From positions 203,410 through 267,409 of the forward strand of contig NZ_FNAP01000006.1 of NCBI RefSeq assembly GCF_900101965.1: a stretch of 64,000 bases of DNA. The letters run 5' to 3'. How positions within the stretch are numbered: the first letter of the stretch is position 1; each line of letters starts with the position of its first letter. Made by a program: the position numbers and the translations under genes. The notes under the pieces were generated by a model, which saw only the letters and a program-made list of their open reading frames with translations, did not search any database and was not told the origin of the DNA. Below are positions 36,297 to 47,458 of the stretch, in pieces. This stretch comes from Rhodospira trueperi (GTDB lineage Bacteria; Pseudomonadota; Alphaproteobacteria; Rhodospirillales; Rhodospirillaceae).

Positions 36297-36567
36297 GCGG
36301 CGGCGATCCTGTCACTTGGTGTTCAGCGCATGAAGCTGGCCCGCTGGAACGCGGTCCAAGCCTCTCCACTCATGCCCGACGACTCTGTCATGAAACTGCC
36401 TCAGGAAGAACTCGCCATTCGCTATAGATTGCAGATGGAGCATAGAGGGTTGCGAAAATCACATGGCTGTTGGACCGGAACAGCGTGAGAAGCATCCGGA
36501 CAGGTATGGCGGTCATAAAAAATTGTCAAAGCCGTCGCCAGTTCTACTGACATCGTACGTGGTTTAT

Positions 36568-37707
36568 TTAGCGACCAGATCGGGGATATGTAACAGTAAA
36601 TGTGGTTCCGGTGTCGACGGCGGTCGAGAAGCCAATTTTGCCGCCCAAATATTTTTCGGTCAGGAGTTTGGCGGCATACGTGCCGATGCCGCGAGACGCC
36701 CCTTTCGTCGAGAAGAATCGACGGAAGATTTTCGACGCCACGTCGTTCGGCATCGCTGTTTCATTATGAATCGAGAACCAAACCGCGTCATCCGTGTAGC
36801 CTGTGTTGGCCGTGACCGTGCCGCCGGGGTCGCTGGCCTCCAGGGCGTTCTTCAGCAGGTTGATGAGCACCCGCGACAGCAGACCGCGGTCGCTTTGAAA
36901 CGGGACACCACGGGCATCCGGCGCCACCTCGATACGGCGGTCGCGGCTGACCGTGTGCTGGCCGATGATGACCGCCATGTCGGTCAGGAATGCGTGCGAA
37001 TCCAGCGTTTCGTAGGCCGGTTCCAGCGCGCCGTCCTCGGCGTGGATCATGAGGCGATGGCTGTGGATCTCGGTGATCAGGGTGTCGCAGGCGACGACGA
37101 TCCGCTCCATGTAGGCCTTCTGGGTCTCCGGATCGAAGTGGGCGATGGCTTCCGATGAACTGCGGATCGACCCGGCGATGTTCATCACGTCGTGCAGGAA
37201 GGCGCGCTCAATGTCGCGGTGCCACAGGGTGTCCTTGATGTCCACCAGGGCGACGATAACGAACGACTCGCTGTCCACCTCGATCCGGGTGGCGCGGATC
37301 ATGGCGTTGACCGCGTCGCCGCCGTGCAACGCGAGCTGGAAGGTGCGCTCGTCCCGCCCCTTGGCCTGGGCGCGCAGCACGGAGGCGATGGCCTCGCAAT
37401 CGCGGCAGGCCGGCGCCGTGCCGCACCCGCCGGGGGCCTCGTCCTCGTCGGCATGAATGCAGGCCACGGCCTCGCCGGCGCGCTGGCCTATGAAATCCAG
37501 GGTTTCGCCGTTGGGCACGAACTGGCGAAAGGCCGAGTTGGCGAACACGATCTGTCGGTTCGCGTTCAACACGAAGACGGGAATGCTGACACCGTCCAGA
37601 ATGGCCGCCGGGTACTCGGCCCCGGCGACCTTGCGGGCCTGGGTCTTCAGCGTCTCGCGGTCCAGCCGTTCCGGCGGCGCGAAATGAGTCTCGTTTACGA
37701 AGGCCAT
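36568..37707 (-). CDS. Sensor histidine kinase with four-cysteine PAS-type domain (copy 2)
   Basis: The 379-residue paralogue of the preceding kinase aligns without gaps through the sensor part. From ATG 37707 (MAFVNETHF, AGGAA 8 bases upstream) the cysteines fall again at 83, 95, 101 and 104, and the phospho-acceptor at His172 (FLHDVMN). N-box LINLLKNALEA; G-box GASRGIGTYAAKLL. Copy 1 has further Cys at 123 and 152 that copy 2 lacks, so the four shared ones are the selected set. The AT-rich region upstream (37708-37850) likely holds the promoter. Confidence 0.85.
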   Translation of the reverse strand: MAFVNETHFAPPERLDRETLKTQARKVAGAEYPAAILDGVSIPVFVLNANRQIVFANSAFRQFVPNGETLDFIGQRAGEAVACIHADEDEAPGGCGTAPACRDCEAIASVLRAQAKGRDERTFQLALHGGDAVNAMIRATRIEVDSESFVIVALVDIKDTLWHRDIERAFLHDVMNIAGSIRSSSEAIAHFDPETQKAYMERIVVACDTLITEIHSHRLMIHAEDGALEPAYETLDSHAFLTDMAVIIGQHTVSRDRRIEVAPDARGVPFQSDRGLLSRVLINLLKNALEASDPGGTVTANTGYTDDAVWFSIHNETAMPNDVASKIFRRFFSTKGASRGIGTYAAKLLTEKYLGGKIGFSTAVDTGTTFTVTYPRSGR

Positions 37708-37861
37708 GCGTGTATTCCTGTTAGTGTCAATCGCGAAGGCTCCCCTTTCGTCGATGCCAGTTTGAACGAAAGAGTACAAAGTCAATGCTTTTGGTTCTTT
37801 TTGTTTTTGGAATCATTCCGGATCATGCCATATTCTGAAACTGGCTGATAGCCCCGAGGCT

Positions 37862-38051
37862 CGCCGGCAGCCGGTCTCAGGATGGTGCGCGCCCTGACGT
37901 CGGGTGGGAGTTGCACTCCCGCCCGGACCCGGTCTTGAGTCGCGGTTGGGAGACGAAAACGGGTCCGGACGGGGCTACAAGCCCCGTCCGGCCGCGAACA
38001 GGCCGGCACCGACCGCAACCGGCGATCTCCCACCATCGTGAGACCTGCCGG
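37862..38051. repeat. Inverted-repeat element (family F) upstream of tldD
   Basis: Ends are GCCGGCAG(CCG)GTCTCA at 37862-37878 with GGATGGTG, and CACCATCGTGAGACCTGCCG at 38030-38049, complementary apart from a 3-base insertion and one mismatch. Inside is a perfect 12-bp hairpin (CCGGACGGGGCT, 37964-37975; complement 37979-37990). About 190 bases, no gene. A partial match to one end (CATCCTGAGAC) occurs near 14020. Confidence 0.65.
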
Positions 38052-38171
38052 CCACGGACGGCTTGAATTGGCTCCTGCGAACCAGATCTGCTAGGAGAGC
38101 GGACAACGCGCGCCGCCCGCGCGCCCCCCCTGTCCCGTCCAGATGCTCGATCACGCTGGGAGACCGTTTCC

Positions 38172-39605
<1,434 letters not shown>

Positions 39606-39626
39606 ACACCCGGGGAGCGGGCTTCG

Positions 39627-39806
39627 ATGATCGTGACCGTCGGCGACTCGCAGGCCATGGAAACCCTCGTGCTGTTGGCGCTGGCGTTTCTGGTCGGCGT
39701 GCAGGCGTTTCCCCTGTCGCCGACATGGCGGCGGCGCGGCCTGATCGTCGGTGCGGTCTGCCTGGGCGGTGCGATCCTGCTGGCGGTGGCCGCATATCTT
39801 TGGTGA
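39627..39806 (+). CDS. Small two-segment membrane protein, 59 residues
   Basis: The frame runs from ATG 39627 (GGGGAG 9 bases upstream) to TGA 39804-39806. It has two hydrophobic segments: about residues 11-30 (METLVLLALAFLVGVQAFPL) and 38-58 (GLIVGAVCLGGAILLAVAAY), joined by a basic SPTWRRR loop. The topology suggests both ends outside the cytoplasm by the positive-inside rule. No family is recognised. It lies between tldD and ppk and is probably co-transcribed with tldD. Confidence 0.65.
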   Translation: MIVTVGDSQAMETLVLLALAFLVGVQAFPLSPTWRRRGLIVGAVCLGGAILLAVAAYLW

Positions 39807-39956
39807 TCGGTCGATGACCGCCGGTTTCATTTGACCTGGACGGCCCGGTCGGCCTCAATCGGCTCATCGGAGGATCAGGGCGGTCACCGCACCGGCGGCC
39901 CACCGCGCCACGTCCCTCGATGTGGCGCCAACCAAGGCAGAACAGGGGAGGCCGTC

Positions 39957-42167
39957 ATGGCAAGCGCCGTGGACGCGACCGCGAAAGACACACAGGCGCC
40001 CGCCAGTATCGGGGAAATCGTGGCGGCGACGGTCGAGCGCGGCATCGGGATGGATTCGCCGGAGCGCTTCATCAACCGAGAGCTGTCGTGGCTCGGCTTC
40101 AACTTCCGTGTTCTGGACGAGGCCCGCAACCAGCGCCATCCCCTGATGGAGCGGGTGCGCTTTCTGTCGATTTCCGGCTCCAACCTCGACGAGTTCTACA
40201 TGGTCCGCGTCGCCGGCCTGAAAGGGCAGGTAACCGCGGGCGTCAACAAGACCAGCCAGGACGGGCGTACCCCGGCCCAGCAGCTTCAGGAGATCAACCG
40301 CACCGCGCGCGAACTTCTGGACGAGCAGCAGGAGATCTGGGTTGAGTTGCACGCCGAACTGCGCGAGGCCGGCGTGGCGGTGATCGGCGTCGGCGAACTG
40401 ACCGCCGAGGACCGCGACTGGCTGGAACGGCACTTCGACGACCAGATCTTTCCCATCCTGACGCCGCTGGCCATCGATCCGGCGCACCCGTTCCCGTTCA
40501 TTCCCAACCTGGGCCATGCCCTGGTGCTTCAGCTCAAGCGGGAGGGCAGCGACGAAAGCCTGCGCGCCCTGGTGCCCCTGCCCGGACAGGTGGACCGCCT
40601 GGTCCGCCTGCCGGGCGGCGGCCATCGCTACGTTCTGCTTGAGGACCTTGTCGAGCTGTTCCTGGGGCGCCTGTTCCCGGGGTTCCGCGTCGATCAGAGC
40701 GGCCATTTCCGCGTCATCCGCGATTCCGAAATGGAGATCGACGAAGAGGCCGAGGACTTGGTCCGCAGCTTCGAATCGGCGCTGAAGCGGCGGCGGCGCG
40801 GCCACTGCATCCGCCTGACCCTGAATGCCGACATGCCGGAGCCCCTGGTCCGCCTGATCTGCGAGGAACTCCACGTGGCGGAGGAGGACCTGTTCCGCCT
40901 GAACGGTCCCATCGGCATGGCCGACCTCAAGCAATTGATCGCCGACGACCGGCCCGACCTGCTGTTCGTCCCCTTCACCGCCCGCTTCCCGGAACGCATC
41001 CGCGACTTCGGCGGCGACTGTCTGGCCGCCATCCGGGAAAAGGACATCGTCGTCCACCACCCCTATGAGTCCTTCGATGTGGTGGTGCAGTTCCTGCGGC
41101 AGGCGGCGGCCGACCCCCAGGTGGTGTCGATCAAGCAGACGCTCTACCGCACCTCCAACAACTCGCCCATCGTCGCCGCCCTGATCGAGGCCGCCGAGTC
41201 CGGCAAGAGCGTCACCGCCATGGTGGAACTGAAGGCCCGCTTCGACGAGGAGGCCAATATCCGCTGGGCGCGCGACCTGGAACGGTCCGGCGCCAGTGTT
41301 GTCTACGGCTTCATGGACCTAAAGACGCACGCCAAGATCTCCCTGGTGGTGCGCCGGGAATCGGGCCAACTGCGATCCTACGTTCACTTCGGTACCGGCA
41401 ACTACCACCCCATCACGGCCAAGATCTACACCGACCTGTCGTTCTTCACCGCCGACCCGGAACTGTGCCGCGACGCCGCCACCGCCTTCAACTACATGAC
41501 TGGCTACGCGAAGCCGAAGGGGTTGGAAAAGCTCCACTTGGCACCGCTGACCCTCAAGGGGCGGTTGCTGGAGCTAATCGAGGCGGAGGAAGCCCATGCC
41601 CGCGCCGGCCGCCCCGCCTGCATCTGGGCGAAGATGAACAGCCTGGTGGACAAGGATGTCGTTGACGCGCTGTACCGGGCCTCCCAGGCCGGCGTGCAGG
41701 TTGATCTGGTGATCCGGGGGATCTGCTGCCTGCGTCCGGGCGTGCCCGGCCTATCCGACAACATCCGCGTCAAGAGCATCGTCGGCCGCTTCCTGGAGCA
41801 CTCGCGCATCGCCTGCTTCGGCAACGGCCACGACCTGCCCTCCGACAAGGCCTTGATCTACATATCCTCAGCCGACTGGATGCCACGCAACCTTGAGATG
41901 CGGTGCGAAACCCTCGTGCCCATCGAGAACGAAACCGTGCGCACCCAGATCATGGAACAGATCATGGTCGCCAACCTGAACGACGAACAGCAAAGCTGGT
42001 ACCTCATGGCGGACGGCACCTTCCAGCGTGTCGATTCCGCCGAGGACGCGTTCAATACGCACGAGTACTTCATGACCAACCCCAGCCTGTCGGGACGTGG
42101 CAAGGCGCTCGACCGGGCCAGCAAGAACCTTCCGCAACTGATCCTGAAACGGCGCACGCCGACCTGA
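39957..42167 (+). CDS. ppk1: Polyphosphate kinase 1
   Basis: The 736-residue enzyme reversibly makes polyphosphate from ATP. The PPK1 order is complete: N-terminal helical domain ([19 protein letters not shown]), head domain, and two PLD-like C-terminal domains. The phospho-accepting His is in [15 protein letters not shown] (first C-domain) and a second conserved His in [19 protein letters not shown] 39957 follows AGGGGAGG. ppx is 28 bases downstream, so synthesis and breakdown of polyphosphate are encoded together. The upstream 150 bases hold no gene. Confidence 0.95.
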   Translation: MASAVDATAKDTQAPASIGEIVAATVERGIGMDSPERFINRELSWLGFNFRVLDEARNQRHPLMERVRFLSISGSNLDEFYMVRVAGLKGQVTAGVNKTSQDGRTPAQQLQEINRTARELLDEQQEIWVELHAELREAGVAVIGVGELTAEDRDWLERHFDDQIFPILTPLAIDPAHPFPFIPNLGHALVLQLKREGSDESLRALVPLPGQVDRLVRLPGGGHRYVLLEDLVELFLGRLFPGFRVDQSGHFRVIRDSEMEIDEEAEDLVRSFESALKRRRRGHCIRLTLNADMPEPLVRLICEELHVAEEDLFRLNGPIGMADLKQLIADDRPDLLFVPFTARFPERIRDFGGDCLAAIREKDIVVHHPYESFDVVVQFLRQAAADPQVVSIKQTLYRTSNNSPIVAALIEAAESGKSVTAMVELKARFDEEANIRWARDLERSGASVVYGFMDLKTHAKISLVVRRESGQLRSYVHFGTGNYHPITAKIYTDLSFFTADPELCRDAATAFNYMTGYAKPKGLEKLHLAPLTLKGRLLELIEAEEAHARAGRPACIWAKMNSLVDKDVVDALYRASQAGVQVDLVIRGICCLRPGVPGLSDNIRVKSIVGRFLEHSRIACFGNGHDLPSDKALIYISSADWMPRNLEMRCETLVPIENETVRTQIMEQIMVANLNDEQQSWYLMADGTFQRVDSAEDAFNTHEYFMTNPSLSGRGKALDRASKNLPQLILKRRTPT

Positions 42168-42195
42168 CCACCAGTCGCCGACGGAGGGGCGGGCC

Positions 42196-43764
42196 ATGGA
42201 CACCACGGAAGACCTTTTGTCGTCCGACAGGCGGCCGTTGGGCGTGGGCGAGGTCCCGCGCACCGGTCGGGGTCAGGACAACGCCCCCGTGGGCATCATC
42301 GACATCGGCTCCAATTCGGTGCGTCTGGTGGTCTACCGGGGCGGCGCGCGCGTTCCCGTGCCGCTGTTCAACGAAAAGGCCGTGTGCGCGCTGGGGCAGG
42401 GTCTGGGCGCCACCGGCCGCCTCAACCCCGAGGGCCGCGACCTCGCGCTGGCGGCGGTCGGGCGCTTCGTGGCGCTGAGCGAGGCGATGGGGGTGACGGA
42501 CCTGCATGTGCTGGCCACCGCCGCCGCGCGCGATGCCGCGGACGGCGGCGCCTTCGTCAAGGAGTTGGAGTGCGCCAACGGCATCACCGTCACGGTGCTC
42601 GATGGCCCCGACGAGGCCCGCCGCGCCGCCCTGGGTGTGCAGTGCGCGGTGCCGGACGCCGAGGGCGTGGTTGCCGACCTGGGCGGCGGCAGCCTGGACC
42701 TGTGCCGGATCGACAACCGCGCGTTCACCGACGTGGCCAGCTTCCCGCTCGGCCTGCTCCGGCTGGCGGAGGACTCCGGGGGCGGGCAGCGCGACGCGGC
42801 CGAACGCATCCTGGACGAGGCCCTGGCCGGTCTTGGCTGGCTGGAGCGCGGCGCCGGACAGTCGCTGTACGCCGTCGGGGGCGCCTGGCGCGCGCTGGCG
42901 CGGGTGTGCATGGACCAGATGAACTATCCACTGCGGGTGCTGGACAACTTCACGGTCAGCGCCGCCGACGCGGCCACGCTGCTGGACGCCATCGGCGACG
43001 CGTCGCCAAAACAGTTTTCCGAGGTGTCCGGACTGAGCAAGAAGCGCATGGCCGCCCTGCCGCTGGCCGCGACCACGCTGGACCGGCTGGTGCGCGCCGT
43101 GCGGCCCCGGCGGGTCGTGTTCTCCGTTTACGGGGTGCGGGAAGGCCAGTTCATGTCCGGCCTTCCCGAAAGCCTGCGCAGTCAGGATCCGTTGCTGGCC
43201 TCGATGACCGTCATGGCCCGTCAGGCCGGACGCTTCCGGGTCCATGGCGACGAGGTCGCGGCGTGGATGGCGCCCCTGTTCCCGGCCGAGCCACCGGAAC
43301 TGACGCGCCTGCGCCTCGCCGTGTGTATCATCGGCGACATTTTCTGGAGCGAGCACCCCGACTACCGCGCCGAACAGGCGTTCCACCGGGTGCTGCGGCT
43401 GCCGTTCATGGGGCTGGATCACCGCGACCGGGCCGGGCTGGCGCTGTCGATCTATCACCGCTACGGCGGCGATCCGAAGGCGGACTTCGTCGGTCAGGCG
43501 GAGGCGCTGTTGGACGACCCCGCCCGGGCCCGCCGCACTCGCATCATCGGCGCCGCGCTGCGTCTGGCGCACACCCTGAGCGGCGGGGCGCCCGGCGTGG
43601 TGAGCCGTACCCGCCTGGACCGCGCGCCCAACGGCACCCTGACCCTGAGTGTGCCGGCCGACACGCCCCTGTTCGATCCGGCGTTCATGCGGCGGCGCCT
43701 GGACAAGCTGGCCCGGGTCCTGGACCTGACCCCCGCCGTAGCGGAGGGTCGGCCCAAGCGCTGA
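42196..43764 (+). CDS. ppx: Exopolyphosphatase (Ppx/GppA family)
   Basis: This 522-residue ASKHA-fold phosphatase removes terminal phosphate from polyphosphate and may act on pppGpp. Phosphate-1 motif GIIDIGSNSVRLVVYRG; phosphate-2 motif VVADLGGGSLDLCRI; the catalytic Glu follows the ANGITVTVLDGPDEAR segment. The C-terminal half (from about 310) is the HD-like domain of long Ppx proteins. It follows ppk1 directly, and a repeat element begins 15 bases after its stop. Between Ppx and GppA, ppk linkage favours Ppx. Confidence 0.92.
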   Translation: MDTTEDLLSSDRRPLGVGEVPRTGRGQDNAPVGIIDIGSNSVRLVVYRGGARVPVPLFNEKAVCALGQGLGATGRLNPEGRDLALAAVGRFVALSEAMGVTDLHVLATAAARDAADGGAFVKELECANGITVTVLDGPDEARRAALGVQCAVPDAEGVVADLGGGSLDLCRIDNRAFTDVASFPLGLLRLAEDSGGGQRDAAERILDEALAGLGWLERGAGQSLYAVGGAWRALARVCMDQMNYPLRVLDNFTVSAADAATLLDAIGDASPKQFSEVSGLSKKRMAALPLAATTLDRLVRAVRPRRVVFSVYGVREGQFMSGLPESLRSQDPLLASMTVMARQAGRFRVHGDEVAAWMAPLFPAEPPELTRLRLAVCIIGDIFWSEHPDYRAEQAFHRVLRLPFMGLDHRDRAGLALSIYHRYGGDPKADFVGQAEALLDDPARARRTRIIGAALRLAHTLSGGAPGVVSRTRLDRAPNGTLTLSVPADTPLFDPAFMRRRLDKLARVLDLTPAVAEGRPKR

Positions 43765-43778
43765 GGGCGGTCATGATG

Positions 43779-43948
43779 ATACGAAAACGGCTTGATTGGT
43801 TCGCTTGCGTCAGTCGCCGATCCGTAGGTTGGGGTGAGGGGCAACGCCCCGAACCCCAACGGATACGGTCAACGTTGGGGTTCGCGCCGCTCACCCCAAC
43901 CTACGGGCCAGTTTGCGGGATTGCGAACGGTTCATCCGGTTTCCGTAT
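43779..43948. repeat. Inverted-repeat element, family A, copy 2
   Basis: A 170-base counterpart of 11846-12016. Terminal inverted repeats ATACGAAAACGGCTTGA.. and ..CGGTTTCCGTAT enclose GTAGGTTGGGGTGAGG (43825-43840), GAACCCCAACG and CTCACCCCAACCTACGG (43890-43906). The two copies share both ends and the core while the DNA outside differs, so this is a dispersed element. It lies between ppx and a convergent lipoprotein gene. Confidence 0.8.
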
Positions 43949-43984
43949 GACAGGACCGGGGACCTCGACCACCGGCCGATCCGC

Positions 43985-44587
43985 TCACGGCCCGGTGGCG
44001 GCCGCACCGGCGTCAAGGGTCTTCAGCACCTCCCGGGCATTGAAGGCCTTTGGATTGTCTGACGGCGCCGGGCCGTCGCGCAGCGCGATCAGGGCCGATG
44101 CCGTGTAGCGCCGGTCGGTGCGGGCCGCATAGGAGCCGTACGGATAGCCCCAGGGGTCGTGCCAGGGGTCGTACCACGGGGAATGCCATCCGAAGTATCC
44201 GTGACGGTGGTAGCGGCGCCAGCCCCATGCAAACGACGCCCGGGGCACCGCCTGAACGGACGTGAACCGCTCGGTGTCCTTCTCGACGATGATGAAGTGG
44301 TCGTGGCCCCGATGCACCGTCACCTCGGCGGCGCGGCGCAACAGGGCGGTCTCCACCGTCTCCCGGGGCGTGCGCGCATTGCCGGCAAATTGGACCCGCA
44401 CACGGTCTGACGTGATCTCCTGACCGCTGTAACCGAAGCCATTGTTCCCGGTGGCCGGCCCGTAGCGAGTCGACGGAGTGGACGACGCACAGCCGGCCAG
44501 ACAGGCTAGAACGACGAGGATCGCCAGCCGCCGCGCCGGCACGGGCGGGCGAGTCGGGCGGGACCGAAGAGTCCAAGCGAGGGGCAT
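43985..44587 (-). CDS. CC0125/CC1285-type lipoprotein
   Basis: The 200-residue product has an Arg-rich n-region, a hydrophobic stretch and a lipobox (LACLAGC, Cys near 30). The mature part starts with a YGPATGNNGFGYSGQEI block, which with VQFAGNARTPRETVETALLRRAAE marks the alphaproteobacterial CC0125/CC1285 lipoprotein family of unknown function. The centre has a Tyr/His/Trp/Pro-rich stretch (about 115-145) that could bind metal or carbohydrate; this is speculative. ATG 44587 (MPLAWTLRSR) is chosen; upstream extension is not signal-like. Confidence 0.78.
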   Translation of the reverse strand: MPLAWTLRSRPTRPPVPARRLAILVVLACLAGCASSTPSTRYGPATGNNGFGYSGQEITSDRVRVQFAGNARTPRETVETALLRRAAEVTVHRGHDHFIIVEKDTERFTSVQAVPRASFAWGWRRYHRHGYFGWHSPWYDPWHDPWGYPYGSYAARTDRRYTASALIALRDGPAPSDNPKAFNAREVLKTLDAGAAATGP

Positions 44588-44714
44588 GACCGACACTCCC
44601 CAGAAATGCCGCACGAACCCGGCCGTACCGCCCGGCGAAGGGCGCCGGGGTGATCCGCGCCGCCTCAGTATATCATGCCGCGCGGCCAAAATGAGAACAG
44701 CTGATGCCCCTGGC

Positions 44715-45033
44715 TAGGGCAATCGGGTGAAAGGGTGTGTGGTCGCAAAGACGTGGCCATAAAGACGTGGGGATCATGTGCCTTGGGGCGGAACGCTCGA
44801 CCGTTTTTTTTGGTAGGGCGGATTCGCCCCGCGTAGCGGGGCAATCCGCCGCGTGGCGGCGACGCGGCGGGTTGCGTGACCGCCGGTCCATACAAACCCA
44901 TGGAGGGCGGATTCGCCCCGCGCAGCGGGGCAATCCGCCGCGTGGCGGCGACGCGGCGGGCTGCGCCTTCGGCGCGAACCCGCCCTACGACGGTTCGCGT
45001 TTCGCCAACAGTGCAGTCACCCGATTGCCCTGT
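44715..45033. mobile_element. MITE-like element, family B, copy 1 (enlarged core)
   Basis: Terminal inverted repeats AGGGCAATCGGGTGA (44716-44730) and TCACCCGATTGCCCT (45018-45032) bound 319 bases without a gene. Flanking 10-mers TGCCCCTGGC (44705-44714) and TGCCCCCGCC (45034-45043) match at 8 of 10 positions, an aged target duplication. The core GGTAGGGCGGATTCGCCCCG..GCGGGGCAATCCGCC occurs twice in tandem (about 44812-44878 and 44905-44994). It lies between two minus-strand genes and encodes no transposase. Confidence 0.85.
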
Positions 45034-45047
45034 GCCCCCGCCGGTCT

Positions 45048-45482
45048 TCACTCGCCCGTCATGTAGTTGTATTCCCGGCAGGAGAACTCGACGTCGGGGC
45101 CGCAGTGGTAGAACTGCACGTACTGAAAGCGCCCCGCCTCGGCCTCATGCACCGCGCGGCCGGACGGCGTGGACACCGTCAGACTCAGGCGGGCGGAGTC
45201 GCTGCCGTTCATCGCCCGAACCGAGAAGTTGCGCGGCATGGTCAGGGTCATCGTTCCCTGGGACGGATCGCCCAGCGACGACAAATCCTCGGCGCGGTAC
45301 TCGGTCTTGACGCCCTCGCGGCTGATCTCCAGCCGCGACTCCGTCAGGCAGGTGCGCAGATCGACGGGCTGGCCGTCCTGGTCACAGCGCAACTCGACCT
45401 GGGCGCCGTCGGCGGCCCGGGCGGCGACCGGCGCGAGGGTCAGCGCCGCCGCCAGGGCGATGGCGGTTCGATTCAGTGTCAT
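45048..45482 (-). CDS. Small secreted protein with cysteine pairs, unknown function
   Basis: The 144-residue protein starts at 45482 with AAGGGA upstream and a signal peptide (RTAIALAAALTLAPVAARAAD). The mature part has two N-terminal Cys (ELRCDQDG, LRTCLTES) and two C-terminal Cys (FYHCGPDVEFSCRE), compatible with two disulfides in the periplasm. It is beta-rich in the middle (GTMTLTMPRNFSVRAM). No family is recognised. The MITE-like element ends 15 bases from its stop, and the trp genes lie 130 bases upstream. Confidence 0.7.
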   Translation of the reverse strand: MTLNRTAIALAAALTLAPVAARAADGAQVELRCDQDGQPVDLRTCLTESRLEISREGVKTEYRAEDLSSLGDPSQGTMTLTMPRNFSVRAMNGSDSARLSLTVSTPSGRAVHEAEAGRFQYVQFYHCGPDVEFSCREYNYMTGE

Positions 45483-45614
45483 GGGTGATCCCTTGGTTTC
45501 ACGGTGCGCCGACGCCGCGGTTCGGCGCGGAACATCCAACGTGAACGGTTGGATAACAGGAACCGCGAATGAAAGTCATTGACGGGGCGCAATCACCCCG
45601 GCCCGACGAGGCGG

Positions 45615-46415
45615 TCAAGCCGGTGTGGGCACCAGCAGCGCGGCCACGGCGGCGCTCACATCGGGCTGGCGCATGAAGGATTCGCCGATCAGGAACCGCC
45701 TAGCGCCCGACTCGGCCATGCGCTCCAGGTCGGCGCGGGTGCGCAGACCGCTCTCGCACACCAGATGCCGGTCGGGCGGCACGTTGGGAGCCAGCGCCTC
45801 CGTGGTTGCCAGGTCGGTCATCAGGGTCTTGAGGTTGCGGTTGTTGATCCCGATCAGCGGACACGGCAGGGCCAGCGCGCGGTCTAGTTCGGCGGCGTCG
45901 TGGACCTCCACCAGCGCGTCCATGCCCCAGTCGGTGGCGGCCGCCGCCAACTCGCCGGCCAGCGTGTCGTCCACGGCGGCCATGATGATGAGGATGGCGT
46001 CGGCGCCCATGGCCCGCGCCTCCGTCACCATCCAGGGATCGACCATGAAGTCCTTGCGCAGCACCGGCAGCGCGCAGGCCGCCCGCGCCGCCCGCAGATA
46101 GGCGGGATCGCCCTGGAAGAACGGCGCGTCGGTCAGCACCGACAGGCAGGCCGCGCCCCCGTCCGCGTAGGCGCGGGCCAGCGCCGGCGGGTCGAAGTCG
46201 GGGCGGATCAGCCCGGCGGACGGCGAGGCCTTCTTGATCTCGCAGATCAGGCCGAAGCCACCGGCCTTGACCTTTGCCGTCAGGGCCGCGCCGAAGGGCC
46301 GCACCGGCGAGGCGGCGCGGGCCTCGGCGTCCAGGTCGGCCTGGGAGACGGCGGCCCGCCGGATCGCCATGTCCGCGCGAGTTTGCGCGCAGATGCGCTC
46401 CAGAACGTCGCTCAC
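45615..46415 (-). CDS. trpC: Indole-3-glycerol phosphate synthase
   Basis: The 266-residue TIM barrel closes the indole ring from CdRP in tryptophan synthesis. Family residues are clear: [13 protein letters not shown] (substrate Lys), [15 protein letters not shown] (catalytic Lys), [11 protein letters not shown] (catalytic Glu), [10 protein letters not shown] and the phosphate loop [14 protein letters not shown] with [10 protein letters not shown]. Its ATG overlaps the trpD stop by 4 bases. Third gene of trpG-trpD-trpC. Confidence 0.95.
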   Translation of the reverse strand: MSDVLERICAQTRADMAIRRAAVSQADLDAEARAASPVRPFGAALTAKVKAGGFGLICEIKKASPSAGLIRPDFDPPALARAYADGGAACLSVLTDAPFFQGDPAYLRAARAACALPVLRKDFMVDPWMVTEARAMGADAILIIMAAVDDTLAGELAAAATDWGMDALVEVHDAAELDRALALPCPLIGINNRNLKTLMTDLATTEALAPNVPPDRHLVCESGLRTRADLERMAESGARRFLIGESFMRQPDVSAAVAALLVPTPA

Positions 46416-47458
46416 GCCTCCGCGTCCTCGACCGGCGGTTCGTGGGTGATGGCGGCCATCTTGGCCAGGGTGGCGCGGGCGGCGCCGCTGTCGATGGCCT
46501 CGGCGGCGCGTTGGGCGCCGTCCTTCAGGGTGTCGACCCGGCCGGCGACGATCAGCGAGGCGGCGGCGTTCATCACCACGATATCGCGGTACGGCCCCTT
46601 GGCGCCGTCCAGCATGGCGCGGATGACATCGGCGTTTTCCTCCGGCGTGCCGCCCTTGAGGTCGTCTGGCTTGGCGCGCGGCAACCCCGCGTCCTCGGGC
46701 GAGACGGTGAAGGTCTCCACCCGCGCGCCGTCCCAGGCGGCGACATGGGTGACGTCGGTCGTCGTCACCTCGTCGAGGCCGTCGGCACCGTGGACCACCC
46801 AGGCCCGGTCCGCCCCCAGACGCCCCAGAACATGGGCCAGGGGTTCCACCCAGTGAAGCGAGAACACGCCCATCATCTCCCGTTTCACACCGGCCGGATT
46901 GGACAAGGGTCCCAGCAGGTTGAAGATCGTCCGCGTGCCCATCTCGACGCGCACGGGGGCGACGTGCTTCATGGCGCCGTGGTGGCGCTGGGCGAACATG
47001 AAACCGATCCCGGCGTCCTGAATGGCGCGTTCGATGACCGGCATGGGGGCATCAAGGTTGACCCCCAGCGCGGCCAGCACGTCGGCGGACCCGGACTTGG
47101 ACGAGGCGGCGCGGTTGCCGTGCTTGGCCACCGGCACGCCGCAAGCCGCCACCACCAGCGCGGCGCCGGTGGAGACGTTGTAGGTGCCGGCGGCATCGCC
47201 GCCGGTGCCCACGATGTCCATGGCGCCCTCGGGCGCGCTGATGCGGGTGGCCTTGGCGCGCATGGCGCGCGCCGCGCCGGTGATCTCCTCGACCGTTTCG
47301 CCGCGCACCCGCAGCCCCATCAGCAGGGCGCCCATCTGCGCCGGCGTGGCCTCGCCGGCCATCAGCAGGTCGAACACGGTCTCGGCCTGGGTTTCGTCCA
47401 GGGGCAGGCCGTCGGCGACGCGGCCGATCAGCGCGCGCAGGGGAGACGGGGCGGTCAT
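46412..47458 (-). CDS. trpD: Anthranilate phosphoribosyltransferase
   Basis: The 348-residue enzyme joins anthranilate to PRPP. It shows the PRPP loop [16 protein letters not shown], the anthranilate site [17 protein letters not shown] and [18 protein letters not shown] with the [13 protein letters not shown] block. It overlaps trpG and trpC by 4 bases at each end (ATGA type), so the three are translated as a coupled unit. The length is standard. Confidence 0.95.
   Translation of the reverse strand: MTAPSPLRALIGRVADGLPLDETQAETVFDLLMAGEATPAQMGALLMGLRVRGETVEEITGAARAMRAKATRISAPEGAMDIVGTGGDAAGTYNVSTGAALVVAACGVPVAKHGNRAASSKSGSADVLAALGVNLDAPMPVIERAIQDAGIGFMFAQRHHGAMKHVAPVRVEMGTRTIFNLLGPLSNPAGVKREMMGVFSLHWVEPLAHVLGRLGADRAWVVHGADGLDEVTTTDVTHVAAWDGARVETFTVSPEDAGLPRAKPDDLKGGTPEENADVIRAMLDGAKGPYRDIVVMNAAASLIVAGRVDTLKDGAQRAAEAIDSGAARATLAKMAAITHEPPVEDAEA

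Noticed and set aside
44800..45000. Possible CRISPR array from repeated GTAGGGCGGATTCGCC units
   Set aside because: Only two long units, no uniform spacers, strongly palindromic and located inside terminal inverted repeats. It is a repeat element, not CRISPR; no cas genes nearby.
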